Of a stretch of 64,000 nucleotides of DNA, positions 45,653 through 56,610 are shown piece by piece. Numbering within the stretch: the first letter of the stretch is position 1; each line of letters opens with the position of its first letter. The DNA lies in assembly GCF_954871325.1 (NCBI RefSeq), contig NC_088777.1, forward strand, positions 27,939,366 to 28,003,365, given 5' to 3'. The notes under the pieces are model-generated. The model did not search any database and was not told where the DNA came from. It worked only from the letters and a program-made list of their open reading frames with translations. The translations under genes and the position numbers were made by a program. The DNA is from Gordionus sp. m RMFG-2023. Lineage: Eukaryota > Nematomorpha > Gordioida > Chordodea > Parachordodidae.

Positions 45653-46885
45653 CCCTTCAATACTCCGGTGGGGTATATGAGACCCCAGGCTTGTTAGAAT
45701 TGATATTATATAAAAACGGTTTATTATTATAATCTGGAATGTTCAGTAGCTTCATCAAATATATCTAAGAATATATATTACAAATTTCATATATTTTGGC
45801 TGAATAGTTTTTAAGATATAAACATTTTGTGACTGATTGGGGTTTGTGAGACCCCACCAGAGTAAATAGGTAATTTTTTGAAAATTTTTTATAATTATCT
45901 CATTTTTCAAATTATTTTTATTATTTATTATGATTTTCACATATTCTGAAAGTAGATATAATAGAATTATTAAAAATGTAATATCATTTTTCATATATTT
46001 GAGTTGGATATGAAAAAATAACATTATCATCATATCCAAAGAAAGAAAAGGATGTCATAATGCTATCAACTTTCCACCATAATAAAAATGTTAATATAAA
46101 TGATACAAGTAAGCCTGAAATTATAACATTTTATAATATAACTAAAAATAGGTTGACAAAAAATGATACAATTTTAAGCAGGTCTTACACACTTCTAAAC
46201 ATAATATCAATTAATTGACATCATATAGCAAACACAAAAATATCCTTACAAGAATTAATTTCATATATAAAATATCAATTGAACTTATTAAGCCATATTT
46301 AGAAGTACAACAAAAATGATTGTCCTGACATTTGAAGGGATCTATATGCAATATATTAGGTTAAGTTCAAAATATAAATCTTATCCACTCAAGAGGAAGG
46401 TGTAGTATGTGTCATAGCAGTAAAGATGAGAAAACAAAATATTTTCGTCAAATATGGGAAAAATAATTATGTTTGGAGCATATTAATACTTTATGTGATA
46501 AGTCAAAATTAACAAATTTCAATGTCCTATATTTGTTTTATGTTTGCATGTATTAATGTAAATCTTGTTTTATATTGAAGAATACAAAATAATGAAATAT
46601 AATGATGATATGATAGATAATTTTTTCAATTTAATATTTAAAATTTAATAAAAGTAAACTTTTTTTAGAAAATTTTGGCACAAATCATAATTATCCTCAT
46701 TATTTTTAATCTAAGCATAATAAATTAAAATAAATAAATATTTTATCAAGTTTAAGGTTTGTTCTATCTTATATCCAAATATTAAACCAAAATATTTAAT
46801 ACAAAAGGAGATCACATTTGAAATTGGGGTCTATTAAACCCCACCAGAGTACTAACGTCATTTTTTTCACCGGAGTATTGAAGGG
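45653..46885 (+). mobile_element. Decayed piggyBac element
   Basis: Inverted termini CCCTTCAATACTCCGG and CCGGAGTATTGAAGGG; TTAA follows the right end, and the left target site has mutated. Subterminal ACCCCACCAGAGTA and its inverse recur. On the plus strand, remains of the transposase C-terminus are readable: KKEKDVIMLSTFHHNKN near 46040, KPEIITFYN, then GRCSMCHSSKDEKTKYF near 46400 followed by an LCLEH-like end. This is the cysteine-rich tail that binds termini in piggyBac proteins. Stops interrupt it. Confidence 0.75.
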
Positions 46886-46978
46886 TTAATAAATAAATTT
46901 TATAGATATATAAATTAATTATAAAATCAATAAAAAAAATTATTTTTAATAAATAAAAATATTTTTTTATTCACTTAA

Positions 46979-49432
46979 CCCTGTATTGCATGTACTATGT
47001 TAGAATAATTTTTTTTTTGGCAAACTAGATTTTTTATTTCTCTAGATACTATTGATAATCTCATGGCTCACTTTTTTAAAAAAAATTCTAAATTTCTTAG
47101 AAGATGAACGGTATGTGGATTTAAATACACATTATGCAATTAAGGATACAAATTTCAATTATTTCCACAATAATTTTTATTGTACTTTAAACTATAAATA
47201 TATAAAATTTTATTTAAATATAACAAATATTAAAGGTTTAAACATTTTAATTTTCATGAAAATCTATAAAACAATTATTTGTGGGCGTAAAACATAAATA
47301 TACACCACATTTTTTGCAAGATACTTTTGTTATAAATAAGCATCCTGGCATTTTACATCTACCCTTCTTATCATTATATTTTGGCCAATGAGCCGTGAGG
47401 TCTTTCCTAACCTCTTGAAGTGGTAAATATTGAGCTGGTCCTTTTTTACATTTTTCCCGATAACCAGTTTGAACTGATTTTCGTTTTGGAATATTGTTAG
47501 TGCATTTGCCATATTTGCAAAGGACTTCCGCCACCGAAATTTTGAAATTGTACAAACTTAATCGATCCTTGCCTGCTATTGATATACTATTATAATCCCG
47601 TTTGTATAGCAACCAAGAATTTATAAGTAACATGTCGAATACATGAAATAAAATTCGATGGTACCATTTTCTTGATTTGGTATGAATTCTATATAATGAA
47701 AGTAAAGAATCCATAAGATCTACACCTCCCATTGATTTATTATAAACTTTAACAATGTTTGGACATTTTATCATTATTTTATCCTTTTTTTTTCTATCAT
47801 ATCTTTCGCAATCGATAAGAGGATGTGCACCTACAAAAGTGCTCAATAAGGTCACAGCACGATTGTCGTGCCACTTCACTGAATTTAATTCAACCCCGTT
47901 TATTATTGTTTTTTTTGAAACAAAAAATCCTCGTCCTTTTTTTTTCAACTCCTTATCTGTTGGGAAGTTGATATTTGGTAGTCGATTACCTCTGACCGTG
48001 GCCGCGCAAAATATCCCTCTTTGAGCGAGTACGACTTGCAAATTTGGTGAACAAAACCAGTTATCAAAAAATAATTTATAATTAATTTGCTGTGGTATAT
48101 AAGAAATTAAACGTAGCACAGCATTGCCACTTGCTCCAACATCAGGCAATCCTTCCGCTGGTAGTATTTTCCCAGAGTATACTTCAAAATTATGGAGAAG
48201 GCCATCATCTCCGCATAGTAGAAAGACTTTATAGCCCCATTTTTTGGGCTTTTGGGGGTTATATTGCTTTAATCTGCTCATCCCTTTGTATGGAATTATT
48301 TGCTCATCTACGCAAATATTTTCCCCTATCGATAAAGATTTTAGTATATTATTGGTTATAGTTATCAAGGGTCTAATTTTATGAAGTGGGTCATGGCCCT
48401 CACTTCCAAGTGGAATAAATTTGTCATTATCATTTATATGAATGAATGATTTGATTTGTTCCCAGCGATTTAGGGTCATGACATCAGCCACCTTGGCCTG
48501 TCTTGTATTGGTGGCCCAGTAGAGACGTGCTCTGGGAAGTTTAATAATTGACATGTAAAAAATAATTCCTATAAATTTTTCTAATTCATCTATCGATAAA
48601 TTCAAAGGTTTGTTGGAATTACATTGAATTGCATATAAATTTGATTCGTAAACAATTAGAGGTAATAAATCATTGAGATATGTATTATAATAATCCATTG
48701 GTTTTTTTACTTTATCAACCGTTGGGTTTTCTCCTTTCCACTTTGGAATAACTAATGGTAAATTAGTTAAGCAATTTTTCCAAATCATTTTTCTCACGAT
48801 TCCTTTTTCATTATTTATATTTTCATCCTCTTCCGATTCATCACTCTCATTGAAATCTAGATATTTATAGATTATATAAGAGCATACATTTTAAATATAC
48901 CTAAATCATTATTTTGGGTTGACAGAAACTCCTCATCAGACGATTCACTTAAATTTGAATCTTCACTATCATTAGGTATGGTACCACAATTCATAATTCT
49001 AAAAATATAAAACTCAAATAAAATACCTTATTTGCATAATGTGTCTTTAAAGCAACGTATGATTATTACAAAATATAATTATCAAAAATAATAAATATAT
49101 ATAAAATAATTTCATAAACATTAATTTTTACCTTTTATTTATCTAATTTTAATGTTTTGAAATTTGTCAAATATATTATTTATCCTTTTACGATGTGTAG
49201 AAAATTGAGAAGAAAAATTTTATAAAAAAATAGCCATTTTTAAAAATAGGGTTTAATAAAATGCGAAATTAAAAATAAATAATAGATCACGTGGCCCAAA
49301 TTAAAATTCCAATCGAAGATATAGAATATGGCTTCAAATACACACCATGCAATTGATTTAAAATTTATTTATAAAATATTTATTATATAATTTGTGGTAT
49401 GTGGCTTGAGATACACAGTATGCAATACAGGG
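46979..49432 (-). mobile_element. piggyBac transposon, apparently complete
   Basis: Length 2454 bp, flanked by TTAA on both sides (46975-46978 and 49433-49436). Terminal inverted repeats start CCCTGTATTGCAT at both ends, and the word ACACATTATGCAAT type also occurs inside (near 47130 and 49350). One gene on the minus strand with a 44-nt intron is open from start to stop. This is the only element here that looks capable of its own transposition, judged by frame alone. Confidence 0.88.
47247..48994 (-). CDS. piggyBac-type transposase, two exons, 567 residues
   Basis: Cut-and-paste transposase acting in the nucleus at TTAA sites. Exon 1 is 48994-48901 (MNCGTIPNDSEDSNLSESSD, acidic), then a 44-nt intron (GTATATTT to AATATCTAG, 48900-48857), then exon 2 from 48856 to the stop at 47247. 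The junction restores an Asp codon in an acidic run (DFNESDESEEDEN). The DDE_Tnp_1_7 core shows the catalytic aspartates in ICVDEQIIPYKG, LFFDNWFCSP and GGVDLMDSLLSLYRI. The C-terminus has the cysteine-rich finger GRCKMPGC, then CKKCGVYLCF. Length is normal for the family. Without splicing, the first Met-like start inside exon 2 would be a GTG. Confidence 0.9.
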
Positions 49433-49638
49433 TTAAAACAATTAATTTTTAAACATGGCTAATATTGTGTTAAAAAATATATGGTATTTATATATTAAAT
49501 TAAATATTAAATGAATTTTTTTATAAAAATTTATTTATAAAGTTTTGAAAGTACATGAACGCTGAACGTAAACGCATTCATAGATTTTTGTCAATGAACG
49601 TTGAACGCGTTTGATTTTTTTAGACATATTTACAACAC

Positions 49639-50415
49639 TATATGAGACTAAAAAAATTTGGTGATGGCCTTGATACCTTATAATTTAGCAGTGATAACAT
49701 AAAAAGTATTCAAATCGATTTTTTACATTTTGGAAAGAAAATGTGACATCAAATAATATGGGTGGCTATGATGAAACGATTACAATCGATTATTTTTACA
49801 AAGATTATAGGGATAACTATTTTATAAAAAGGGGAATTGAGAATATTAGAAATAAATTTATATCAAACAAATCCTTATTACCAGCTAATTGAAAAATAAT
49901 TCATATGACCAACCATTTTTTGAAGATAATTATAAAAATCCTTAATTAAAATCTCTCAATAGGATATTTAAACAAAACTTATTGGAAATGATAAATAATT
50001 TTATAATTTTTTTTAAAAAAACCATGTAAAATTGTAATAATAATTATTTTTAATGAAAATAAACTGATATGAAGGTATTTCTTCTGAAATTTCTTCCAGT
50101 CATTATAAATCTTTAAAATTATTTTCCATAAATATCTATGTTTTAATATATATATATATTTTTTTTTTCCGAGTATGTACTATATTTCTTTGAGATAGTT
50201 ATTAACTAAAGATTTATAAAATGTGATATAAATATTTTTTATAAAATATATTTCGGAATTTGTAATTATATTTTATCTATATGTAATAAATATAAAGTTA
50301 TAAATTTTAAAAAATTATTATATAAAAAAATAATGATATAATAATATGAGAGATGTTTAAAATAAAATAAAAATTTATTTAATTTTATTTTAGTTAATGG
50401 ACGAGAGGTTAATTT
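49639..50415. other. Intronic AT-rich sequence, nothing recognised
   Basis: No coding or repeat match could be supported. Confidence 0.4.
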
Positions 50416-50641
50416 TAGTGTTGTTAAACGGCTCGATTTGAACCGATTTTTAAAAACGGCTAACTTAATGTTTTACTCAGAAAAATATAATGCAAGCCTT
50501 CAGATTTTGCTCATAGGTGGCAGCACAAGGATTTGGGCATCTATTAGCTAAATCTCGAAGATTAGATAATATTTTTCTGGCTAAAATATCGAGGAAGCCA
50601 TTTTTAAAAATCGACTCAAATTGAGCCGCTTAACAACACTA
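50416..50641. mobile_element. MITE (CGGCTC family), complete copy
   Basis: TAGTGTTGTTAAACGGCTCG at the left and CGCTTAACAACACTA at the right, with perfect 8-bp flanks GTTAATTT (50408-50415 and 50642-50649). Length 226 bp, inverted arms of roughly 50 bp. hAT-driven MITE. Confidence 0.9.
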
Positions 50642-50987
50642 GTTAATTTTAAAAAACAAAATTCAGATTTCGATTTATTTAAAGCAGAATGATGGTCAGG
50701 GCCAAAAAATCATTCTTAAAAATTTTTTTAAATGGAAAATTCGCGCAGGACATTTACAATTAAGGGTTAACTTCTGATAATAATGTGTTAAATATCATAG
50801 AAACTAGGTATCTATGAGGTAACTAAAATCAGGGGTATGATAAAGTTAAGCATTAATTCATTTTATAATTATATTTTTGCTAAAATTTTACTAAAACTGG
50901 GTTCGGGATAAGATCATAACGTTAAATATTATATGTTTTAGGGTTATTCGAAAATGTTTTAAAAATAAATTAGTTTAAGTTTAGCTT

Positions 50988-51253
50988 AACATTAACTACT
51001 TTTATTTTTTATAATTTTGGTTTACAAGAAATTTTTTTTATTTTGTTAATTTTCTAAAATTTTTATTTTATTTAGTGGATATATTTATAGGAAATTTTTC
51101 TCATTAATTTTCTAATTTTTAACATTAACTACTTTTATTTTTTATAATTTTGGTTTACAGGAAATTTTTTTTATTTTGTTAATTTTCTAAAATTTTTATT
51201 TTATATAGTGGATATATTTATAGGAAATTTTTCTCCTTAATTTTCTAATTTTT
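50988..51253 (+). repeat. Two tandem 133-bp units
   Basis: AACATTAACTACTTTTATTT opens both units (50988 and 51121). They differ at only a few positions, so the duplication is recent. Confidence 0.85.
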
Positions 51254-51254
51254 A

Positions 51255-51390
51255 CTATCTAAAAAACGGGGAATTATTTTCCTGGGATATTTTTTCCGGG
51301 AAATTTTTTTCTGGGAATTAATTTTCTGGAATAATTCGGGGAACTATTTTCAAGGATTTTTCCTGGGGAATTATTTTCCTAGATGTATTG
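51255..51390 (+). repeat. Imperfect GGGAATTATTTTCC repeats
   Basis: About six degenerate copies of a unit like GGGGAATTATTTTCCTGG in a T-rich stretch. Nothing else is seen from here to 51930. Confidence 0.55.
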
Positions 51391-52264
51391 AAACTAAACA
51401 AACATGGAAAATCAAGACCCGGCCGAAATTTTAGTTACCCCGACTATCTTTTATATAAATTAGAAAAATCGTTCCTTTTGCATTATCTAACTGGTTAAAA
51501 TTTATAATATATTTTTTGCAGAAATTTTAATATTAAGCAAAAAAATTTAGTTTGATAATCACTTGAAAAACAAAAATTTTAAGAAATACATTGTTTTAGT
51601 TTCTTCTAGTTATCAATCAGTCAGATAAAATAAAATATTATAAAACAATTTATCAAGTCAAATTTAGTATTTATAAAACAGTGATTGCTTAATTTGATAT
51701 AACTATTATAATATATTAGCTTACGCCTTCAAATAATTGGCGTAACCTAAGGAAAGCGATCAAATTTTCCAGTTTTTGTAATTATCATTTTAAGCTAATA
51801 AAAAAATTCCCGATACACTTCCCTCGGTCCCCTCTTCCCCAAAATATAAGTACTTTATGTTATTATAAAGAAACAATACATTTTAAAAGAATTAAGTATA
51901 AGTAATAATTTTTTAAAATGAGTTAAAAACCAGGGATCCGAACTGAAATGAATATCGGTTCGAATAAAAATAACAGTTAAAAGTTCAGGTTAGTAGAAAA
52001 AAATAAAAATATCTGGTCGGATCGAACCTTTAAAAACCGGTTTGAACACTTAACTATATAAACCTATATTCAAATTTTATATTTTATTTTTTGATATTTT
52101 GTTAATTTTATTGACTTCAAGAGGGTGGTTTCTTTTTAGGCGAATTAAGATTTGCTCCGTGATACCTCTTCATAGTTGTGTCACAATCAGTAATATTACA
52201 TTTTAATGTGTCATTTATAATACTATATGTAAACAATATATATTGGATTTAATTTATTCTAAGT

Positions 52265-54171
52265 AGTGTTGTAAAAACGAAGTTCGTTTTTTTGAAAAAA
52301 ATGATGAACGGCGTTCCTTTTATTTTTGAAGAACTTTGAATGTGAACGGTTAGAATTTAACGTTCAATTTTAAAAACACTTTTTATTTTAATTTATTTGA
52401 AAAATTTAACATTAATCTGAATAAGTCTTATATTTTATAATCAACTGTTTTTTCTTTTTCACATTTCAATTTTTTTTTTAAACACGCCATTATTATAGTT
52501 TATTAATGAATATTATTTATTATATTTTAATTTAATAGATTAGCATAAGCATGGATATTATTATTTCATCATCATCCTCTGATTCTAAAAATTCAAAATC
52601 AGATGAATTAACATCATGGCCTAAATTTGATAAATATTTTACAGTAACATCCTATATTGAAGGAACTAATTCAATACTTACCAAATGTTAAATTTGCCCA
52701 AAAATTATATAAGTTTCAAAATCTTCAAATTCTAAAAAAATTTGTGGCCTAAAATATGGTCAACCATTGAGAGACGAAGTATTAAGTGGGATTAATAAAA
52801 GGTATTAAACCTATCGCTATCAAATTAATTATACATATATATTTTTTTTTAAAGATTTGTTTGAACATGAAGATCAATAAGTTCTTTCTCCAATTATACA
52901 TCCAGTATTCAAGCTTCAATGGTCATGGATATAACTTCCACAGAACGAACCTATAAAAAATAAACTTATAGCGTTATTCGGAGGCCTAGATGGCATTCGT
53001 GCTATTTTTATCCAAGACATTTTAAAACCTAACATATCATGCAAAGCCCTCTTGCAGAACCTTACCAGGTTATTAAATTTAATTCTCAATGGACTCCTCC
53101 CACCACCTATCATTCCTATTCTCTTTGGTGCCCGCCTTATAGCCCTCAAAAAAAAAGGATGGAGGTATCCGCCCAATTGCTGTTGGGTCGTTCTTCAGAA
53201 GGACTATCTCTAAGATCATTGCCTCACGAATAAAGGAATCTATTTCTTCATTCCTGTCGCCACTTCAGCTAGGGTTTGGTGTACCTGGAGGCTCTGAAAT
53301 TTCGGCCCATCTTGCTCGCATTACCCTCTCAAATAATATTCCAGACAATGTCGTTCTAAAACTTGATTTCAATACAATCAAACGTCAATATTTCGTTCTT
53401 AAAAGTTTATTTAACTGGTCATTGGTTTATTTATTTGAATAGGCGATATAATATATTATTAAGATAAAATTATTGAAGGTGAAAAATATAAAAATGGAAT
53501 TTAGGAGAAAAGATAAGGGATTTAAAAAAGATCTATAAAAAGAAAATAGTAGATAAAAACTAGGAAGGAGAAGGGAAGAAAGAAAACATAATTAGGCATG
53601 AAAGATTATTCAATGGAAGATATAAAACTTAGATAGTTGGATTGAAAACCCTAGAAATGATAATGCAAGAACTGTTAATTCCGAGATATCCTTTATTTGG
53701 ACGAGGAAGTAGAGGATGGATTGGGGATAACTTATCTCAATTTTTTGAAGAAAAAGACAAAACAATAAATGTTTTTAATAAATTCCCCACGTTAAAAAAA
53801 GTTGTTTATTAAGTATAATATCGCAATCCTCTCATCTGCTTCTGTAGAGCGCGTTTTTAGTATAGATAATGCCATATTAACTTCCAAGCGTTCCTGTCTA
53901 TCAGAAGAATTTTTAAAACAATTGTTAATAAAATTAATAAGAAAAATTTTTTATAAATAAAAATGTCTTTTTATTCGCTATATTATATTGTATTTATAAT
54001 TATATTATCAAAATAAAACTATATTATTTTTTAACATAGTTAATATATTGTGTTAAAAAAGATAAGACATTTATTTATATTAAATTAAATATAAAAAAAA
54101 ATTTATCATAAAATTTTAAACGAACGTTAACGCGTTCGATTTTTGTCAATGAACGTTGAAAGCGTTCGATT
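52265..54171 (+). mobile_element. hAT family D, copy 2, carrying a LINE fragment
   Basis: Perfect 8-bp target duplication TTCTAAGT (52257-52264 and 54172-54179) inside the GGATCC MITE. Left end AGTGTTGTAAAAACGAAGTT; the right end has GTCAATGAACGTTGAAAGCG with its last bases lost. Transposase remains: MDIIISSSSSDSKNSKSDEL from 52551, and a C-terminal dimerisation motif near 53833 (SSASVERVFSIDNAILTSKR, then SCLSEEFLK). The core is deleted. Confidence 0.8.
52925..53395 (+). pseudogene. RLE-type LINE reverse transcriptase fragment
   Basis: It reads LDGIRAIFIQDILKP, then PIIPILFGARLIALKKK, IRPIAVGSFFRRTISKIIAS, LSPLQLGFGVPGGSEISAHL and motif A start VVLKLDFN. These are the same blocks as at 15400-15810, but the wording is diverged enough to be another subfamily. 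It is truncated at both ends. Confidence 0.75.
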
Positions 54172-54443
54172 TTCTAAGTATTATAAGCTTAAAAATATTT
54201 CAAAAATGTTATAGAATGGCTGCTATTTATAAAAAATGTGATTTGATTGATAATAATCTTTAAAACAATTAGGATATAAACTGGAATTTTAGCAATACTA
54301 AATCACTTTCATATTTTATAAGCACAAAATTATGAGGCTCGAACCGGTTCACAGGTATTTTAGCGGTTCGATTTAGGTTAGGAAAATCATATAACGGTTT
54401 AGGTTCAATAAAAAAATACTGGATGGTTCGGTTTGGATCCCTG

Positions 54444-54931
54444 GTAAAAATTACATTATCTTAAAATGATAGGTCAAAGGCATTCAAAGAGTGGGTCTAA
54501 AATTACCAATAAAATTTTTGGTGAAAAATTCTGCATAGGCCTATACTTAAAGCGAGAAGACGCATGGGTATATAATTTATTTTTAAATCCGGTCGGGATT
54601 ATCAAAAGCTACAATTTTCGACCCGCTCCGGGCTATATGAGCCGAGTTCAGAGACTGCAAGTCTGATATTCAGTCATTCTTTCTATCAAACTAAGCATTT
54701 CCAATCACCTTATGGATATCTCTCATATTACAAAAAAGGGTATAAAATTTATAAGCATATAAACTAATCTTCAAGCGAAAAACCAATTTTCCATCAACTT
54801 TAAACTTATCAGCAAAATGCTAGTTATTAGTCACCAAAATGTATATAACGTAATATGTATTTTAAATGATAACTCATTTTTAAGACTTTAATTCAATTGC
54901 TAATAAACAAATAACGATAGTCAGAATATAC
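54444..54931. other. Intron next to the OLA1 donor
   Basis: No gene. TTCAGAGACTGCAAGTCTG near 54649 resembles the CAGAGACCTGCAG ends of the GC-rich MITEs, so a decayed copy may lie around 54520-54670. Confidence 0.4.
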
Positions 54932-55130
54932 CTTGCTGACGGTACTTTCCACAAGCTTTGACGGCGGCCTCGGAGCCTTGTGATTCTTGAAAATCTTCGA
55001 AGCACATGACGTCGGCCATTATGAAACCCTTCTCAAATGCTGAATGAATTTTACCCGCTGCCTGTGGGGCACGCGTTCCAATCTGAATCGTCCATGCCCG
55101 CACCTCGTCCGCTCCCGCCGTAAAAAAGTA
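54932..55130 (-). CDS. OLA1: OLA1 penultimate exon (TGS domain)
   Basis: 199-bp exon of Obg-like ATPase 1. From the acceptor (AATTACAG, then TAC) it reads [20 protein letters not shown], then [30 protein letters not shown] and [11 protein letters not shown]. It ends with a G that is completed by the exon at 8562-8644. The blocks [15 protein letters not shown] and GKYRQQG are nearly invariant in eukaryotic OLA1 and bacterial YchF relatives. The usual Pro after TAG is Ala here. The exon is intact, with no stop, and has higher GC than its surroundings. The GTPase-like N-terminal exons must lie right of the window. Confidence 0.95.
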
Positions 55131-55360
55131 CTGTAATTATGAGTATTTATTAATTTGTCATTTAGTAATATTATATTTCTTATAAAATAAGATGAGATAA
55201 GAATAAATTTTATTAGTAAATAACAAACGATAAATCCTAAACCAGAGCCATTTAAAAAAAACGGCCTATAAATTTTTTTATCTATACATTAATTAAAAAT
55301 AATTTATAAATGAAAAAGTATTTAGGAATCGTTAATTATTTTTTTAATCTATATAAAATG

Positions 55361-56602
55361 CAGAGTTGTTAAAATAGCGCGCTAACTTTTTTGGTAGCTA
55401 TAATAGCGACTACTTTTTTTGTAATTATTTAATTTTTTAGGGCGCTACTTTTTATGAAAGTAGCTAAGTAGCCACTACTTCGCCACTTTTAAAAAATATA
55501 ATGAAGATAAGTATAAACATGAAAATTAAAATATAATTTCAATTTGTAATTTATATTTTCATTTGTATTATAAACTTAAATCACGTGTTAATAATTTAAA
55601 ATGTCATCGCCTATAATAGATATCCAAATCGTTGAAAGTGATTCAGACAATGATATTAATGAAATGGAAGATACCAAGGAAGAAAATGTTCTTAATAATA
55701 TTCTTAATAGCTATAATACAAATTTCCCATTCCCTAGATTTGAAAATTTTTTAAAATAAATATATAACCAAAACTGGTTTCAAATTTATTTGTTTAAAAT
55801 GTAAAAAAATAAATATTTCCTCAAATTAATCCAGTAGCTATAACCTCAAGAAACACCTAAAGGTAAATTGTCATTTTTACATTCTAATAATATTTATTTT
55901 ATAAGACTGTTCAGGAGTTTTAAGGAAATGGAGAAACATCTAAATAATTTTGGTATAAGCGACTCTACATCCAAAAAGACTAATTCAATTCACCAAATTA
56001 ATTAATAATGCAAATGACAATATTTCTCAGAAATTGGCTAATAAAGTTATTGTTGATTTTATAATTTATACAGTTCAGCCAATGTCCTTAGTTGATAATC
56101 CATCATTTACCATGATGATTAAAACTCTATCCCCTGGTACAATAATTTTATGCCGCCAGACACTAATGAATAAAATAGCAGATAACTTTAAAATGATGAA
56201 AGATGCTCTAATAGTAGAGTTATCAGAGATATCATATATATGTACCACGGAAGATAGTTGGACAAATAACAGAAGGTAAAAACTTATTTATATTTATAAA
56301 TTGATCTGATTAAATAATTTTGAGCTTATTTGGAAATCACAGGCCATTGGCTATACCCTAGGACTTTAAAAAGAAGATCTGTGACATTAGCCCTCAAAAT
56401 ATAATAGGATGCCAGACATACGATGTACTTGCAAATAAAATTATTGATAATCTATCTATATTAAAAATATGTATATAAGATTAAATACGCCCTTACCCTC
56501 AAGTGCTATTGTCGAAAGATTATTTAATAAGGCAAAACTTATACTTTCTGATCGTCGCTAGCGGTAGCGCGCTACTTTTAAAAGTAGCGTTTAACAACTC
56601 TG
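55361..56602 (+). mobile_element. hAT element (AGTAGCG family), complete ends
   Basis: Ends CAGAGTTGTTAAAATAGCGC and, read inward, CAGAGTTGTTAAACGCTACT, flanked by the perfect duplication ATAAAATG (55353-55360 and 56603-56610). The remaining transposase pieces are an N-terminus at 55601 (MSSPIIDIQIVESDSDNDIN), a middle part at 56034-56279 (VDFIIYTVQPMSLVDNPSF, ending ICTTEDSWTNN) and the C-terminus near 56490 (PLPSSAIVERLFNKAKLILS). The region between the last two is deleted. At 1242 bp it is an internally deleted copy. Confidence 0.88.
56034..56279 (+). pseudogene. hAT transposase fragment
   Basis: 81 residues typical of ZBED-like hAT transposases before the first catalytic Asp: low-complexity start, VQPMSLVDNPSFTMMIKTL, then TTEDSWTNNRR with the Asp of the DSW motif. 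The downstream catalytic part is gone. Confidence 0.7.
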
Positions 56603-56610
56603 ATAAAATG

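Larger units (their letters stand above)
45041..49638 (+). mobile_element. hAT family D (GAACGCGTTCG), copy 1, carrying two piggyBac insertions
   Basis: Left end with TTGTTCAAATTGAACGCGTT, right end AACGTTGAACGCGTTTG followed by TTACAACACT. The N-terminal transposase part (ATTTTACAGTAACATC near 45380, then ATTCTATACTTGCCAAATG) and the 3' part (46890-46974 and 49440-49560) align with copy 2 at 52265-54171. Flanking 8-mers AAAATGAG and TATATGAG match at 6 of 8. The DNA between is two piggyBac elements side by side. The core transposase is deleted. Confidence 0.7.
51931..54443. mobile_element. MITE with GGATCC termini, copy 2, carrying a hAT
   Basis: It starts CAGGGATCCGAACTGAAATG and ends GGTTCGGTTTGGATCCCTG. 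Both outer parts align with copy 1 at 24819-25620. The middle is replaced by the 1.9-kb hAT at 52265-54171. Flanks TTAAAAAC and GTAAAAAT match at 6 of 8 positions. Confidence 0.7.
8645..54931 (-). other. OLA1: 46.3-kb intron of OLA1
   Basis: Intron between the last two OLA1 exons. On the minus strand the donor is CAAG then GTATATTC at 54931 and downward, and the acceptor is ATATTAAG at 8645. Phase is 1. No host exon is visible between them. The intron is filled by nested transposons in both orientations, listed separately below. It is far longer than the 40-47-nt introns seen or suspected in elements of the same window. An assembly join error between the two exons is the main alternative, but strand, order and phase all fit one gene. 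Confidence 0.85.

Noticed and set aside
47755-48361. Plus-strand frames of 89 codons opposite the piggyBac transposase
   Set aside because: Antisense shadows of a gene with clear domains on the minus strand.
52916-53176. Minus-strand frame of 86 codons
   Set aside because: It is antisense to a clear LINE reverse transcriptase fragment on the plus strand.
54921-55103. OLA1 as a processed retrocopy
   Set aside because: The homology stops exactly at consensus splice sites on both sides, and the C-terminal end lies in a separate exon with matching phase, so it is an intron-bearing gene.
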